Source: Acidobacteriota bacterium (GTDB lineage: Bacteria; Acidobacteriota; Terriglobia; Acidiferrales; UBA7541). From it: a stretch of DNA of 41,009 bases. The stretch is from contig PMUS01000016.1 of the NCBI GenBank assembly GCA_003166795.1, positions 13,358 through 54,366 on the forward strand, given 5' to 3'. The notes below the pieces were generated by a model, which was not told the DNA's origin, did not search any database, and worked only from the letters and a program-made list of their open reading frames with translations. This document shows positions 39,991-41,009 of this stretch, in pieces (the first letter of the stretch is position 1; each line of letters begins with the position of its first letter). A program made the translations under genes and the position numbers.

Positions 39991-41009
39991 TTCCGTTTGT
40001 CGGCGGCCAGATCGACAACCTGCACCGGCTCGCACCGGAGATAACGCTGTGCTTGTTCGGCATCATCGTCATGATTGCCGATCCGTTCGTGGGGGCCGCG
40101 CGCAAGCGTGCGCTCGGCTGGGTCGCTTTGGTCGGCGCGCTCGTTGCGCTCGCTGCCGTGCATGTCGCCAATCATTTTCCCGGGCCGGCCTATAGTGATT
40201 TGATCCGCGTGGATTCTTTCAGCGTGTTCATGCACGTGGTCATACTCGCAGCCGTGGTGCTCTCCATTCTCGGCTCGTTCGATTATCTCGATCAGGAAAA
40301 TATCCAGCGCGGCGAGTATTACGCGCTCGTTCTCTTCGCGGCCGTCGGCATGGGCATTCTGGCGGGCGCGAATGAGCTGGTCACCGCTTTCGTCGGCCTC
40401 GAAATCAGCTCCATCGCCAGCTACGTTCTCGTCGGATTCCGCCGCCGCTCGCCCGCTTCCAACGAAGCGTCGCTCAAATACTTTTTGCTCGGCTCGTTCG
40501 CCACCGCATTCTTCCTGTACGGAGTTGCCATGGTGTACGGCGTGACCGGCACCACGCGTATTGACGCGGTCCAAACTGCGTTTGAAACGCTTCTGGCGGC
40601 GAGCCCTCACATGCCCGGGCTTGCCGTTCTCGGCCTGGGACTGATTTTCGTCGGCTTGGGATTCAAGGTCGTCATCGCACCCTTTCAGGTTTACGCGCCC
40701 GATGTCTACGAAGGCGCGCCCACGCCGGTCACAGGATTGCTTGCGTCAGGGCCCAAGGCCGCCACGTTCGCTTTGATGATCCGGATTTTCTACGTATCCT
40801 TCGGCTCGGCTCAGGGCCTGTGGTTTTGGGCCATCTGCGTTTGCGCGGTGCTGACGATGTGCATCGGCAATTTCGCGGCGCTGGTGCAGACCAACGTCAA
40901 GCGCATGCTCGCGTATTCTTCGATCGCGCATGCGGGCTATATCCTGGTCGCGTTTGCGGCCTCGACCGCGTTGGGCGTCGCCGCGGTTTTGTTTTATCTC
41001 GCGGCGTAC
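39987..41009 (+). CDS. nuoN: NADH-quinone oxidoreductase subunit N, N-terminal part
   Basis: The third antiporter-like subunit, read for 341 codons from the GTG at 39987 until the window ends. Matching blocks: FVGLEISSIASYVLVGFRRR (TM5 Glu), GLGFKVVIAPFQVYAPDVYE (TM7 Lys), EGAPTPVTGLLASGPKAATF, and VQTNVKRMLAYSSIAHAGYI. The loop reads FQVYAPDVYE where many relatives have H-x-W before the PDVY; I regard this as lineage variation. The C-terminal helices are beyond the window. It is translationally coupled to nuoM. Confidence 0.96.
   Translation, partial: MIPFVGGQIDNLHRLAPEITLCLFGIIVMIADPFVGAARKRALGWVALVGALVALAAVHVANHFPGPAYSDLIRVDSFSVFMHVVILAAVVLSILGSFDYLDQENIQRGEYYALVLFAAVGMGILAGANELVTAFVGLEISSIASYVLVGFRRRSPASNEASLKYFLLGSFATAFFLYGVAMVYGVTGTTRIDAVQTAFETLLAASPHMPGLAVLGLGLIFVGLGFKVVIAPFQVYAPDVYEGAPTPVTGLLASGPKAATFALMIRIFYVSFGSAQGLWFWAICVCAVLTMCIGNFAALVQTNVKRMLAYSSIAHAGYILVAFAASTALGVAAVLFYLAAY

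Overview
The window looks like a chromosomal segment of an Acidobacteriota bacterium, probably class Terriglobia. This is a judgement from overall protein flavour, high GC, frequent GTG/TTG starts, an EgtB-EgtD pair and a short dispersed repeat of a type common in that phylum. No marker gene settles it. There are no rRNA or tRNA genes, CRISPR arrays, insertion sequences or phage genes.

Region 1 (1-10667, all minus). A housekeeping run reads GH13 glycosidase, N-acetylmuramoyl-L-alanine amidase, GerMN protein, RNase PH (rph), XTP/dITP pyrophosphatase (rdgB), egtB, egtD, DUF427 protein and endonuclease III (nth, cut by the window edge). Upstream of it a secreted protein with a TIMP/netrin-like N-terminus is paired with a secreted S10 serine carboxypeptidase. 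EgtB and EgtD supply the central steps of ergothioneine synthesis; no egtA, egtC or egtE is present.

Region 2 (10796-25697). Three plus-strand genes (SDR epimerase, HpnI/ceramide-glucosyltransferase-like GT and a FAD oxidoreductase translationally coupled to it) face a minus-strand block: MacB-type permease, GT39, GT2, UPF0104-type flippase, then UDP-sulfoquinovose synthase (sqdB). Together they look like an envelope glycolipid or glycan locus. Having sqdB next to polyprenyl-phosphate-type glycosyltransferases, rather than an SQDG synthase, is the most suggestive feature of the window. Further along are a LytS-type histidine kinase without a response regulator, and the conserved cassette CP-ATP-grasp / alpha-E / transglutaminase, here without its frequent partner Anbu; its transglutaminase ends in a polyglutamine tail.

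Region 3 (25866-27983). ribA (GTP cyclohydrolase II) behind an extended -10 promoter, an AHSA1/START-like protein, a lone thiS convergent with it, and a hypothetical protein.

Region 4 (28051-41009, plus). A complex I operon behind a good sigma70-type promoter: nuoA, C, D, a fused nuoEF, G, H, J, K, L, M and the start of N. nuoB and nuoI, which encode the Fe-S subunits carrying N2 and N6a/N6b, are missing from their usual places, with no room for them. Most later genes are coupled by 1-4 nt overlaps. No convincing rho-independent terminator was seen in the window, and no gene-free stretch exceeds 300 bases.
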